The notes: generated from the letters alone by a model not told the origin. Shown: positions 6,645-15,247, numbered from the stretch's first letter. The stretch is DNA of 51,128 bases from Clostridia bacterium (GCA_017396845.1 JAFQKQ010000085.1:1-51128), one strand, 5' to 3'. Translations and numbers: made by a program.

Positions 6645-7358
6645 ATGTCCAATCCCAACATTCCCACGCCCCACATCACCGCCAAGGAAGGCGATTTCGC
6701 AAAAACCGTGCTCATGCCCGGCGACCCCCTGCGCTCGAAATTCATCGCGGAAAATTTCCTGGAGAACCCCGTGCTGGTAAACAATGTGCGCGGCGTTCAG
6801 GGCTACACCGGAACCTATCAGGGAAAGCGCGTATCCGTAATGGCCTCCGGCATGGGCATGCCCGCCATCGGCATTTATTCCTACGAGCTTTTCAACTTCT
6901 ACGGCGTTGAAGCGATCATCCGAATCGGCTCCGCCGGTATGATCAGCCAGAAGCTTAAGGTAAGAGATGTGGTTGCCGGCATGAGCGCCTATACGAATTC
7001 CGCCTTCGGCCGCCAGTTCGGCTTTGACGGCGTCGTCGCTCCCTGCTGCGATTACGAGCTGCTTTCCAAGGCCATCGAAGCCGGAAAGAAGATCGGCCAG
7101 GAAGTAGTGCCCGGCTCCGTGTATTCCTCCGACTGCTTCTATGACGAGTCTCAGCCGCTCGGCGCTCTTTCCAAGCTCGGCGTGCTCGCCGTTGAAATGG
7201 AAGCCGCCGCGCTGTACATGAATGCGGCCCGCGCCGGCAAAAAGGCGCTTGCGCTTCTCACCATTTCCGACAACCCCTTTACCGGCGAAGGCTTAAGCGC
7301 CGAGGATCGCCAGAACACATTTACGCAGATGATGAAAATCGCGCTGGAAATCGCTTAA
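6645..7358 (+). CDS. deoD: Purine-nucleoside phosphorylase, DeoD type
   Basis: Phosphorolysis of purine (deoxy)nucleosides to base and (deoxy)ribose 1-phosphate; a cytoplasmic, usually hexameric enzyme. The 237 residues match the bacterial DeoD family in length. Visible sites are TPHITAKEGDF with the base-end His10, the phosphate loop MPGDPLR (Gly26, Arg30), RIGSAGM with the phosphate Arg and Ser, VEMEAA for ribose binding, and LTISD with the catalytic Asp. GAGGTG precedes the ATG by seven bases. It stands alone with its own promoter and converges on the MFS gene, their stop codons overlapping. The nucleoside hydrolase at 12.7 kb is a second nucleoside-cleaving enzyme, but it is in a different operon. 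Confidence 0.96.
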   Translation: MSNPNIPTPHITAKEGDFAKTVLMPGDPLRSKFIAENFLENPVLVNNVRGVQGYTGTYQGKRVSVMASGMGMPAIGIYSYELFNFYGVEAIIRIGSAGMISQKLKVRDVVAGMSAYTNSAFGRQFGFDGVVAPCCDYELLSKAIEAGKKIGQEVVPGSVYSSDCFYDESQPLGALSKLGVLAVEMEAAALYMNAARAGKKALALLTISDNPFTGEGLSAEDRQNTFTQMMKIALEIA

Positions 7359-8545
7359 AACCTTTTTGAGCCTCTGACGGAAATCAAAGCCAACAGTGCG
7401 CCCGCAAGCGCGAACAGCACCCAGCAGGCGTAAACATGCGTCCATGCGCCCGTCAGCACGCGCAGATATCCCGTAAACGTACCCGCGAACGCGCTTCCCA
7501 GATAAATAGACGAATCGATCAGGCCGGCAACGAGTCCAACTCTGCCGGCTTTGTCGTATTCCATGGGCATCAGCACCGTAAACATGGTATTCGAGCCGTA
7601 CAGTATCGCGCTCATGGTTCCCAGAAATACGGAAAGCGCAAATACGGGCGCGTTCGGAAAAAGCCATAAAAGCAGAGACGGTATCACGCAGGCAAGCATC
7701 ATCGCAGCTGCGATCAGCCTTATGTTCCTCTTCACCATTCTAACAATCGTGCTGCCGATCAGTATGCCAACCATGTTTACAACGGGGATGATCAATGTAA
7801 ACAGTCCGTCGTCCGCACCGAGGATCGTAGGCGCCCAGGTAACTACGCCGTCGCGCAGAAAGCCGTTGGTCGCACTGCAAAGAAGAAGCGCGATAAGGCC
7901 GGTTGAAAACAGCGCATTGACGGGCATTTTTTCATAGTTTTTCATATCACCCGTCTTTTTATCGCCGGCAGGTCCTATGGACGGCATCATGATAAACGCA
8001 AGCAAAGCCGCAGTAATCAGAACAAGCGCGGGAAGCGCAAAGGCAAAGCGCCAGCCGAAGGCGCGCATCATCAATTCCGCAAGTCCCCACGCCGCTATAT
8101 GTCCCCCCGCAAGGGTAAATGACATCGTAAAGGACGCGCGGCTTCTCCTTGCGCCTTCAAAGTGCGCGGCAAGATATCTTACAATCGGCGTCCAGAGCAT
8201 CGACTGGAACGCGCCGTTTACCGCCCAAAGCGCGATCAGCAAAGTGAAATTTCCGGCGAATGAAAACAGAAGATTGCATAATGCGGATCCGAGAAGGCCG
8301 GATAAAATCAGCCTTTTGGGGCGCACTCTGTCGACGATTGAGCCGAATACAAACTGACCCGAAGCATAGACAATGGCAAATACCGTTTGAAGCGTTCCGC
8401 CGAGCGCTTCGTTTACATGAAGCTCCAGCATAATGCTGTCAAGCGATGCGGACATATTGAGCCTTCCGATGTACGCACAGAAATACACGATAAAGCAAAT
8501 CGTCAATATGCGCGCCTGAAGACGCGTAAACTTTCTTTCTTCCAT
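7355..8545 (-). CDS. MFS transporter, organophosphate-antiporter-like
   Basis: A 396-residue, 12-helix major facilitator. The segment NGAFQSMLWTPIVRYLAAHFE resembles the helix-4 region of GlpT/UhpT-type carriers (NGxxQGxGWPPxxRxL), and a charged DRVRPKR loop lies between helices 2 and 3, as is general for MFS. The start at 8545 (MEERKFTRLQAR) has AAGGGG ten bases upstream. Longer readings add a charged, low-hydrophobicity leader and are rejected. It is divergent from the operon starting at 8691, with the two promoters facing away across about 20 bases. It may therefore import the substrate of that operon or export its product. The substrate is unknown. Confidence 0.88.
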   Translation of the reverse strand: MEERKFTRLQARILTICFIVYFCAYIGRLNMSASLDSIMLELHVNEALGGTLQTVFAIVYASGQFVFGSIVDRVRPKRLILSGLLGSALCNLLFSFAGNFTLLIALWAVNGAFQSMLWTPIVRYLAAHFEGARRSRASFTMSFTLAGGHIAAWGLAELMMRAFGWRFAFALPALVLITAALLAFIMMPSIGPAGDKKTGDMKNYEKMPVNALFSTGLIALLLCSATNGFLRDGVVTWAPTILGADDGLFTLIIPVVNMVGILIGSTIVRMVKRNIRLIAAAMMLACVIPSLLLWLFPNAPVFALSVFLGTMSAILYGSNTMFTVLMPMEYDKAGRVGLVAGLIDSSIYLGSAFAGTFTGYLRVLTGAWTHVYACWVLFALAGALLALISVRGSKRF

Positions 8546-8579
8546 CCGCAGATTCCCCTTGTCATCCTCATTTTCATTT

Positions 8580-8608
8580 ATTATAAACCTCTTTCTCATT
8601 TTCCGCAA
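8580..8608 (-). promoter_or_regulatory. Promoter for the MFS gene
   Basis: On the minus strand TTGCGG and a perfect TATAAT are separated by 17 bases, 35 bases before the ATG at 8545. Confidence 0.72.
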
Positions 8609-8628
8609 TCCAAATTCCGAACTATTGC

Positions 8629-8657
8629 TTGTCACGAAACGCGTAAAATGATATACT
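8629..8657 (+). promoter_or_regulatory. Promoter for the OYE-SDR-flavoprotein operon
   Basis: TTGTCA and TATACT are separated by 17 bases, 33 bases before the ATG at 8691. The -35 boxes of this and the divergent MFS promoter are only 20 bases apart, so one regulator could control both. Confidence 0.75.
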
Positions 8658-8690
8658 AATTATAATGATAAACGGATCGGAGGTTCATGT

Positions 8691-9995
8691 ATGAAGCACG
8701 AAACCTTTCACTACCAGACATGGGACGATATAAAAAACGCCGGAAACGAGTTTGACGCGTTTCTCCCCGAAAGCCAAAATTTAGGCGCGCTGTTTACGCC
8801 GCTTGCCATCGGCGCGCACACATCCCATAACCGCATTGCCCTTCAGCCCATGGAGGGAACGGACGGAACTGCGGACGGAGCGCCGGGCGAATACACCATA
8901 AGGCGATATGAGCGGTTTGCAAAGGGCGGTGCGGGGCTGATTTGGTTTGAAGCGGTTGCCTCCGCGCCCGAGGTTCGCGCAAGCGCGCATCAATTGATGA
9001 TTACGGATAAAAACGCAGGCGAATATAAAAGGCTTCTTGATAACATACGTGAAATCGGCCTTCGGGAAAACGGATATCAGCCCGTCATCGTTATGCAGGC
9101 TACAAACTCCGGAAGGTATTCCAAGCCCAACGGCTTTCCCGAGCCGCTGATTGCATACAATAACCCGGTTCTTGAACCCGAACCCATCGACAAAAGACGG
9201 ATTCTGACAGATGATCAGCTAAAAGCCTACGAAGAAAAGTTCTACGATATGTCGCGCCTTGCCCAGGAGGCGGGCTTTGACGGAATCGACGTAAAATGCT
9301 GCCACAGATACCTCGCATGCGAGCTTCTTTCCGCGTACACCCGTGAGGGCGAATACGGCGGTTCATTTGAAAACCGCACGCGCTTTATCAGAAATGCGTT
9401 TTCCTACGCGAAATCCGCCGTGAAAACTCCCGGCTTTTTCCTTACCAGCCGCATGAACGCCTACGACGGCTTCCCCTATCCGTGGGGCTTCGGCGTTGAA
9501 GAAGGAAAGGGCATCGAGCCCGAAATCTCGGAGGCGGTGGATCTTGTAAAAATCCTGAAGCGAGATTACGATATACCGCTTATCAACATCACCATCGGAA
9601 ACCCGTACAAGAATCCGCACGTCAACCGCCCCTACGACCGCGGAAATTATGTGCCTGACGAGCATCCGCTCTACGGCGAAAGCCGCATGATGAAATGCGT
9701 GTCCCGCATTCAGAAGGAAAATCCGGATGTACCGGTCATCGGAAGCGCGTTTACATACCTTAGAACCTTCTCCCCCAATCTCGCCGCCGGCATGATCGAA
9801 GGCGGACATATACAGATGGCTGGCTTCGGTAGAATGGCTTTTGCGTATCCCGACTTTGTAAACGACCTGAAAAACAAAGGCGCGCTCGATCCCAAGCGCG
9901 TATGCATTGCCTGCGGCCAGTGCGCAAATCTGCTTCGCGCAGGTTCCCCGGCCGGCTGCGTGGTGCGCGACGGCTCCGTATACAAACCGATCTGA
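8691..9995 (+). CDS. Old yellow enzyme-type flavin oxidoreductase with C-terminal Cys cluster
   Basis: A 434-residue TIM-barrel flavin enzyme of the NADH:flavin oxidoreductase/2,4-dienoyl-CoA reductase group. Such enzymes usually reduce an activated C=C bond. After a 30-residue leader, LFTPLAIGAHTSHNRI marks the first strand and PMEGTDG the flavin region. EYGGSFENRTRF is the family signature. The usual HGAHGYL active-site stretch reads KCCHRYL. Near the end Cys405, 408, 411 and 423 form CX2CX2CX11C, close to the 4Fe-4S ligand set of dienoyl-CoA reductase. The protein stops right there, lacking the FAD/NAD(P) domains of that enzyme. CGGAGG lies eight bases before the ATG. It is first in a five-gene operon. 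The substrate is unknown. Confidence 0.88.
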   Translation: MKHETFHYQTWDDIKNAGNEFDAFLPESQNLGALFTPLAIGAHTSHNRIALQPMEGTDGTADGAPGEYTIRRYERFAKGGAGLIWFEAVASAPEVRASAHQLMITDKNAGEYKRLLDNIREIGLRENGYQPVIVMQATNSGRYSKPNGFPEPLIAYNNPVLEPEPIDKRRILTDDQLKAYEEKFYDMSRLAQEAGFDGIDVKCCHRYLACELLSAYTREGEYGGSFENRTRFIRNAFSYAKSAVKTPGFFLTSRMNAYDGFPYPWGFGVEEGKGIEPEISEAVDLVKILKRDYDIPLINITIGNPYKNPHVNRPYDRGNYVPDEHPLYGESRMMKCVSRIQKENPDVPVIGSAFTYLRTFSPNLAAGMIEGGHIQMAGFGRMAFAYPDFVNDLKNKGALDPKRVCIACGQCANLLRAGSPAGCVVRDGSVYKPI

Positions 9996-10010
9996 CGGAG
10001 GGAAAAGAAT

Positions 10011-10781
10011 ATGAAAAAGACTGCGGTTATCACAGGCGGCGGGCGCGGCATAGGCCTTGGCGTTACCAAGGCGCTTACCGGGAACGGTTACCGCGCATGC
10101 CTGATCGGGCAGAGCCCGGAATCGAGATACGAAGAGGAGCTTAAATCCCTTCGTGCAAACGGCGCGGAGATTTTCTATTTCCAGGGAAGCATCGCGGAAA
10201 AAAACGACAGAGAGGCTTTCATAAACGAAGTCGTTTCCCGCTTCGGAAGAATCGACGTACTTGTAAATAATGCGGGCGTAGCGCCGAAGACACGGCTGGA
10301 TATCCTCGAAACCACCGAGGAATCCTTCGACTATGTAATCGGCATCAACTTAAAGGGCACCATGTTTTTGACCCAGCTTGCGGCAAAGCAGATGGTTTCT
10401 CAGCCCATTCAGGAAGGAAGCCGCGGTATCATCGTAAACATTTCAAGCTTCTCCTCCACCGTATCTTCACCCAACCGCGGCGAATACTGCGTAAGCAAAG
10501 CGGGGATTTCGATGCTCACAAAGCTCTTTGCGGATCGCCTCGCATCCGAACAGATTTTCGTTTACGAGGTGCAGCCCGGCATTATCCGCACCGATATGAC
10601 CAGCAAAGTTACAGAAAAATACGATCGGCTGTTAGCCGGTCCCGATTTTCCCATCCACCGCTGGGGAACGCCCGAGGACGTAGCAAACGCCGTAATGGTG
10701 TTTGTAAGCGGAAAGCTTTCCTATACCACGGGACAGGTTTTGCATGTGGACGGCGGATATATTAACGTGAGGTCGATATGA
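10011..10781 (+). CDS. Short-chain dehydrogenase/reductase
   Basis: A 256-residue classical SDR. TGGGRGIG at 8-15 binds the cofactor, VNNAG is the structural motif, ISS carries the catalytic Ser, and YCVSK supplies the Tyr and Lys. The C-terminal GQVLHVDGGY is typical of the FabG-like group. It would interconvert an alcohol and a ketone using NAD(P)H. GGAGGG precedes the ATG by eight bases. It follows the old yellow enzyme gene by 15 bases and overlaps the flavoprotein start by four bases (ATGA), so it belongs to the same pathway rather than to fatty acid synthesis. Confidence 0.9.
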   Translation: MKKTAVITGGGRGIGLGVTKALTGNGYRACLIGQSPESRYEEELKSLRANGAEIFYFQGSIAEKNDREAFINEVVSRFGRIDVLVNNAGVAPKTRLDILETTEESFDYVIGINLKGTMFLTQLAAKQMVSQPIQEGSRGIIVNISSFSSTVSSPNRGEYCVSKAGISMLTKLFADRLASEQIFVYEVQPGIIRTDMTSKVTEKYDRLLAGPDFPIHRWGTPEDVANAVMVFVSGKLSYTTGQVLHVDGGYINVRSI

Positions 10782-12643
10782 TGACTGATATGAGCAACCG
10801 CTTTGATACGCTGATCGTCGGCATGGGCGCATCGGCCCTCAAATGCGCGGACGAGCTTTTGAGAATGGGAAGAAAAAGCGTAGGCATTTTGGTCGACGAC
10901 GCGCTTGACGGCACCTCCAGAAACGCCGGCAGCGATAAGCAGACCTATTACAAGCTCACGCTGTCGGGAAACGGCGGCGACAGCGTTCACGAAATGGCGG
11001 AAACGTTTTATTCCGGCGGCTGCGTCGACGGACCGAACGCGCTTACCGAAGCCGCGCTTTCGGCGGCATGCTTCCTGAGACTCTGCGAGCTGGGCGTTCA
11101 ATTTCCGATGAACCGGTACGGAGAATACATCGGCTACAGAACCGATCACGACCCCAGAAACCGCGCTACCTCCGCAGGTCCTCTCACCAGCAAGCAGATG
11201 ACGGAAGCGCTTGAAAAGAACGTGCGCGAAAAGGGCGCATGCTTTATCGAAAAGCGCATGGCGATCAGAATTGTTGTAAGAGACAATCAGGCAAAGGGCG
11301 TAATCTGCATTCATACGGAAACAAACGAATTGGAAGTATACTCGGCAAACCACATCGTATGGGCGACCGGAGGCCCCGCTTCGATCTATCAGAATGTATC
11401 CTATCCCGTTCGCCACACCGGCATGTCCGGCGCGCCCATATTGGCCGGCGCGGCCGCTTGCAACGTAACCGAATGGCAGTACGGTCTCGGCTCGATATCG
11501 CCCAAATGGAATGTATCGGGAACCTATATGCAGGCGCTTCCGAGATTTGTTTCGACCGATAAAGACGGAAACGACGGGCGCGATTTTCTGCTTCCCTATT
11601 TTGAAAACGAGAGCGATATGCTCTTAAGCATCTTCCTTAAAGGCTATCAGTGGCCCTTTGACGCAAGAAAGGCCGAAAAGGGTTCCAGCCGCATCGATCT
11701 TGCCGTTCAGGGCGAAATCCAAAAAGGCCGCCGCGTATTTTTGGATTTCCTGAATAACCCTGTTCCGGGTTTGATTGATTTTTCTTCTCTGAATGCGGAA
11801 GCCTATTCCTATCTTGAAAAAGCGGGCGCGTTTTTGGACACGCCCATTCAGCGCCTTGCCCATATGAATCAGCCCGCCATTGATTTTTACATGTCAAAGG
11901 GCGTGGATCTTCATACCGAAAAGCTTGAAATCGCGCTGTGCGCACAGCATATGAACGGCGGAATCATGGTGAATGAGTGGTGGGAAAGCGAAATAAAATC
12001 GCTTTTCGTAATCGGTGAATGCGCCGGAACCCACGGCGTGTACCGTCCCGGCGGAAGCGCCTTAAACGCAGGTCAGGTTGGCGGCGCAAGGAGCGCAAGA
12101 AAGATTTCGTTTTCTAAAGAACGCCTGCCGGATCCCGTAAACGCGGACGGGGAGATTTCAGAGCTTGCCGGCATAATTGAAAAATGCATGTCCGGCAAAA
12201 GCAATCTTTCCGAACTCGCGTTTGAAGAATCCTCCCTCATGAGCAAATACGCGGGCGCGATCCGCGAAAAGAGCGAAATAGACGCGCTGATTCAAAGAAA
12301 CACGCGCCTTTTGCAGCATTTTACGGAATATGTCCATATCTCAAGCAAAAAAGAGATTCCCGGCCTTTTCCGCTTTTTCGATACGCTCGTATCCCGCCTT
12401 ACAGTTGCTTCCGGCATCAAAGAATATATAAAATCCAGCGGCGTAAACCGCGGTTCAAGCGTATATACCGAAAACGGCGCGCCGGATTCTTTTTCCGATA
12501 CCGATCCCTATTTCGATTCCATTCAGGAAATCCGCCTGAAAGACGGCGTTTTCCATACTTCCATCCGCAATCGATTGCCCATTCCTTCGCAGGACGATTT
12601 TTTCGAAAATGTATGGCGTGAATTCCGCCAGGGAAAATGGTAA
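10778..12643 (+). CDS. Fumarate-reductase/succinate-dehydrogenase-like FAD flavoprotein
   Basis: A 621-residue flavoprotein. The dinucleotide-binding motif is VGMGASALKCAD at 14-25, followed by an acidic VDD. The region HMNGGIMVNEWWESEIKS, then LFVIGECAGTHGVYRPGGS, corresponds to the H-x-GGI ... GEC ... R-x-GG core of FrdA/SdhA/aspartate oxidase enzymes, and ATGGP lies in the FAD domain. These enzymes reduce or oxidise a C-C bond next to a carboxylate or carbonyl. It diverges strongly from true FrdA and there is no iron-sulfur or membrane subunit nearby. The start overlaps the SDR stop. Together with the old yellow enzyme it makes two separate ene-reductase-type proteins in one operon. The substrate is unknown. 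Confidence 0.85.
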   Translation: MMTDMSNRFDTLIVGMGASALKCADELLRMGRKSVGILVDDALDGTSRNAGSDKQTYYKLTLSGNGGDSVHEMAETFYSGGCVDGPNALTEAALSAACFLRLCELGVQFPMNRYGEYIGYRTDHDPRNRATSAGPLTSKQMTEALEKNVREKGACFIEKRMAIRIVVRDNQAKGVICIHTETNELEVYSANHIVWATGGPASIYQNVSYPVRHTGMSGAPILAGAAACNVTEWQYGLGSISPKWNVSGTYMQALPRFVSTDKDGNDGRDFLLPYFENESDMLLSIFLKGYQWPFDARKAEKGSSRIDLAVQGEIQKGRRVFLDFLNNPVPGLIDFSSLNAEAYSYLEKAGAFLDTPIQRLAHMNQPAIDFYMSKGVDLHTEKLEIALCAQHMNGGIMVNEWWESEIKSLFVIGECAGTHGVYRPGGSALNAGQVGGARSARKISFSKERLPDPVNADGEISELAGIIEKCMSGKSNLSELAFEESSLMSKYAGAIREKSEIDALIQRNTRLLQHFTEYVHISSKKEIPGLFRFFDTLVSRLTVASGIKEYIKSSGVNRGSSVYTENGAPDSFSDTDPYFDSIQEIRLKDGVFHTSIRNRLPIPSQDDFFENVWREFRQGKW

Positions 12644-12658
12644 GGAGGAAAAACAAAA

Positions 12659-13573
12659 ATGAACGAAGCGCTCTTAAGAAAGCTCGAAGTTCCCACCGGT
12701 ATTGTCGATGCAGTCATCGACAGCGACACATTTAATGAGATCGACGATCAGTTCGCCATCACCTATATGCTCAAATCCGATGAGCGTATAAACGTATGCG
12801 CGCTTTATGCGGCTCCGTTTTTCAATGAAAATTCCACCGGCCCGGAAGACGGCATGGAAAAAAGCTATAACGAAATGATCACGCTTCTTACGCTGACCGG
12901 GCGTGACGATCTGAAAAAATCAACGTTCAAGGGCTCAAGAAGCTATATGCCGGACGAGAACACCTTTGTTCCCTCCGAAGCCGCAAGCGACCTCGCCAGG
13001 CGCGCCATGAACTACACCAGCGAAAAGCCCCTCTACGTAGTCTCCATCGGCGCAATCACAAACGTCGCTTCCGCCATTGTAATGAATCCCGAAATCATCG
13101 ACCGCATCGTAATCGTCTGGCTGGGCGGTCATGCGCTCGAATGGCCGGATACCGCGGAATTCAATATGCGCCAAGACGTCGCGGCGGCGCGCATCATATT
13201 CGGCTGCGGCGCGGCGCTTGTACAGCTTCCCTGCGCGGGCGTGGTGGATCACTTCACGATCTCTGAACCCGAACTTAATTACTGGATCAAGGGAAAGAGT
13301 CCGATCTGCGACCATCTGGCCGACGCCACCATTCGCGCAGCGAATTCCTATGCGGAAGGCAAGCCCTGGACGCGCGTAATCTGGGATGTAACCGCCGTCG
13401 CATTCCTGACTAACGACAACAACCGCTTCATGGATTCCCGCCTGATCCCCTCGCCCATACCGCAGTATGACGATCATTATTCCTTTGATCCGCGCAGACA
13501 TCCCATCCGCTATGTATGGAATATCCACCGCGACAGACTGATGGAGGACCTCATTTATAAACTGACAAAGTAA
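12659..13573 (+). CDS. Nucleoside hydrolase family protein
   Basis: A 304-residue protein of the inosine-uridine preferring nucleoside hydrolase fold. The calcium-binding N-terminal motif reads DSDTFNEIDD at 21-30 instead of the usual DTDxGxDD; Asp29 and Asp30 fit the paired Asp. Further family landmarks are VSIGAITNVASA, IVWLGGHAL, EFNMRQDVAAA and WDVTAVAFL, whose Asp would be the last calcium ligand. The family hydrolyses N-glycosidic bonds of ribosides. The variant motif means the true substrate may not be a standard nucleoside. AAGGAGG precedes the ATG by ten bases, 15 bases after the flavoprotein gene. Confidence 0.87.
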   Translation: MNEALLRKLEVPTGIVDAVIDSDTFNEIDDQFAITYMLKSDERINVCALYAAPFFNENSTGPEDGMEKSYNEMITLLTLTGRDDLKKSTFKGSRSYMPDENTFVPSEAASDLARRAMNYTSEKPLYVVSIGAITNVASAIVMNPEIIDRIVIVWLGGHALEWPDTAEFNMRQDVAAARIIFGCGAALVQLPCAGVVDHFTISEPELNYWIKGKSPICDHLADATIRAANSYAEGKPWTRVIWDVTAVAFLTNDNNRFMDSRLIPSPIPQYDDHYSFDPRRHPIRYVWNIHRDRLMEDLIYKLTK

Positions 13574-13590
13574 ATTCCGGAGGACATACT

Positions 13591-14880
13591 ATGCAGCGTA
13601 CTAAGCCCGTCACCGTCGTAGTCGTCGGCGCAGGCCACAGAAGCGAATGGTACGGAAAATACTCCATTGATCACCCGGATGAAATGCAGGTTGTAGGTGT
13701 AGCCGATCCCAATCCCATCCGAAGAAGAGAATTTCAGAAGCTGTTTCATTTCCCGGATGAGAACATGTTTGAAGACGCCGATGCACTCGCAAAAAAAGGC
13801 AAGATCGCGGACGCCGTGATCAATGGCACCATGGACGAAATGCATGTCTCCACCACCATTCCTCTCATGCGCGCGGGATATGATATACTGCTTGAAAAGC
13901 CCTTTGCTCTTACGGAAGAGGAAATGTGGGAATTGTACGGCGTTATGCTGGAAACAGGCAGGCGCGTGATGATCTGCCATGTACTCAGATACGCGCCCTT
14001 CTATCAGGCTGTAAAAGAAGAGATTTTAAAGGGCACGCTCGGAAAAATCCTCTCCATTCAGGCCAGCGAATATGTTTCCTATCACCATATGTCCATCGCC
14101 TATGTGCGGGGCAAATGGAATTCGTTAAAAAAATGCAAAAGCGGCATGCTGCTTGCCAAGAGCTGTCACGATATGGACATCATCATGTGGCTCATGAACA
14201 AAACGCCCGTATCCATATCGAGCTTCGGAAGCCTTATGTATTTCACACCCGAAAACGCGCCCGAGGGCGCGGGCGAGCGCTGCATGGCGGACTGCCCGCA
14301 TGTGGACACATGCGTATACTCCGCAAAGCGGCTCTATATTGATCATCCCGACCGCTGGCGCTTTTATGTGTGGACGGAATTCGAAGGCAAGGAAAACGTA
14401 ACCATTGAAGACAAAATCCGCCTCATGAAGGAAGAAAGTCCGTTCGGAAGATGCATATTCAAATGCGATAACGACGTGGTAGACCACCAAAGCGCGATCA
14501 TTCAGTTTGAAGACGGCGCTACTGCGAGCATGAACATGATTTCAAACTCAGGCAAGGACGAAAGAACCCTCCACATCGTAGGCTCTAAAGCGGAAATCTA
14601 CGGAAGCTTTGAAGACGGCTTCTTCACCATCCGCGCCATCGATCCCAGTCCCGGCATCGAATGCACCGCCAAAATCGTAGATCCTTTGTCCGGCAAAAAA
14701 GCGGAAGGCCACGGCGGCGGCGATCACAGGCTGGTTCAGGATTTTATAAGGTATGTAAGAGGACAGGAAACAACGCCGTCCCTCACCTCTCTTTCCGACT
14801 CCATCTACGGACACCAGGCGGTGTTTCTCGCCGAAAAATCCAGAGAAACGGGACAAACGCAAACATTCAAAGCGATATAA
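13591..14880 (+). CDS. Gfo/Idh/MocA family dehydrogenase with Cys-rich insert
   Basis: A 429-residue NAD(P)-dependent sugar or inositol dehydrogenase-like protein. The Rossmann segment VVVVGAGHRSEW starts it, EKPF at 102-105 carries the conserved Lys, and CHDMDIIMWL at 192-201 gives the catalytic His region. Between strands of the substrate domain lies GERCMADCPHVDTCVYS, with Cys231, 235 and 241, not part of the core fold and possibly metal-binding. These enzymes oxidise or reduce a ring hydroxyl of a sugar or cyclitol. It is last in the operon, 17 bases after the nucleoside hydrolase, and is followed by a strong terminator. This suggests the pathway handles the sugar released by the hydrolase. 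Confidence 0.88.
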   Translation: MQRTKPVTVVVVGAGHRSEWYGKYSIDHPDEMQVVGVADPNPIRRREFQKLFHFPDENMFEDADALAKKGKIADAVINGTMDEMHVSTTIPLMRAGYDILLEKPFALTEEEMWELYGVMLETGRRVMICHVLRYAPFYQAVKEEILKGTLGKILSIQASEYVSYHHMSIAYVRGKWNSLKKCKSGMLLAKSCHDMDIIMWLMNKTPVSISSFGSLMYFTPENAPEGAGERCMADCPHVDTCVYSAKRLYIDHPDRWRFYVWTEFEGKENVTIEDKIRLMKEESPFGRCIFKCDNDVVDHQSAIIQFEDGATASMNMISNSGKDERTLHIVGSKAEIYGSFEDGFFTIRAIDPSPGIECTAKIVDPLSGKKAEGHGGGDHRLVQDFIRYVRGQETTPSLTSLSDSIYGHQAVFLAEKSRETGQTQTFKAI

Positions 14881-14922
14881 GAAAACAACCCCTTCCAAAA
14901 TAAGGAAGGGGCTGTTTTCGGC
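14878..14922. terminator. Bidirectional rho-independent terminator
   Basis: Arms 14882-14896 and 14904-14918 pair over 15 positions with one A-C mismatch and a 7-base loop. The plus arm ends in TTTT, and the minus reading continues TTTTCTTATAT. It serves both the five-gene operon and the convergent zinc-ribbon gene. Confidence 0.85.
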
Positions 14923-14939
14923 TTTGATCTACACTATGA

Positions 14940-15221
14940 TTACTGACGCTTGGCTGCGTAGCACTCGCTGCAATAGATCGGACGATCAGACTTCGGGATG
15001 AACGGTACGCGGGTGGGCTTGCCGCACTCTGCGCATACAGTCTCAAACATTTCGCGCTCGCCGCTTGCGTTGTTACGGCTCGCTTTGCGTGCATCACGGC
15101 AGGCCTTGCAGCGGGTGGGCTCATTCTGGAAACCCTTCTCGGCGTAGAAAGCCTGTTCGCCGGCAGTGAATATAAACTCATTGCCGCAATCTTTGCAAAC
15201 CAGCGTCTTGTCCTCGTACAT
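14940..15221 (-). CDS. Small double zinc-ribbon protein
   Basis: A 93-residue soluble protein with eight cysteines in four CxxC pairs: Cys9/12, 38/41, 63/66 and 84/87. The first half matches the zf-trcl type (LVCKDCGNEFIFTAGEQAFYA, then FQNEP.RC..CR). The second is the common VCAECGKPTRVPF ... YCSECY ribbon. It is likely a zinc-binding nucleic-acid or protein-contact factor; no catalytic residues are seen. GGGGGT precedes the ATG. It is preceded by a promoter plus a structured RNA with no terminator between, so the RNA appears to form its 5' leader. Function is unknown. Confidence 0.85.
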   Translation of the reverse strand: MYEDKTLVCKDCGNEFIFTAGEQAFYAEKGFQNEPTRCKACRDARKASRNNASGEREMFETVCAECGKPTRVPFIPKSDRPIYCSECYAAKRQ

Positions 15222-15247
15222 TGGAAATTACCCCCAAATTCGTAATC

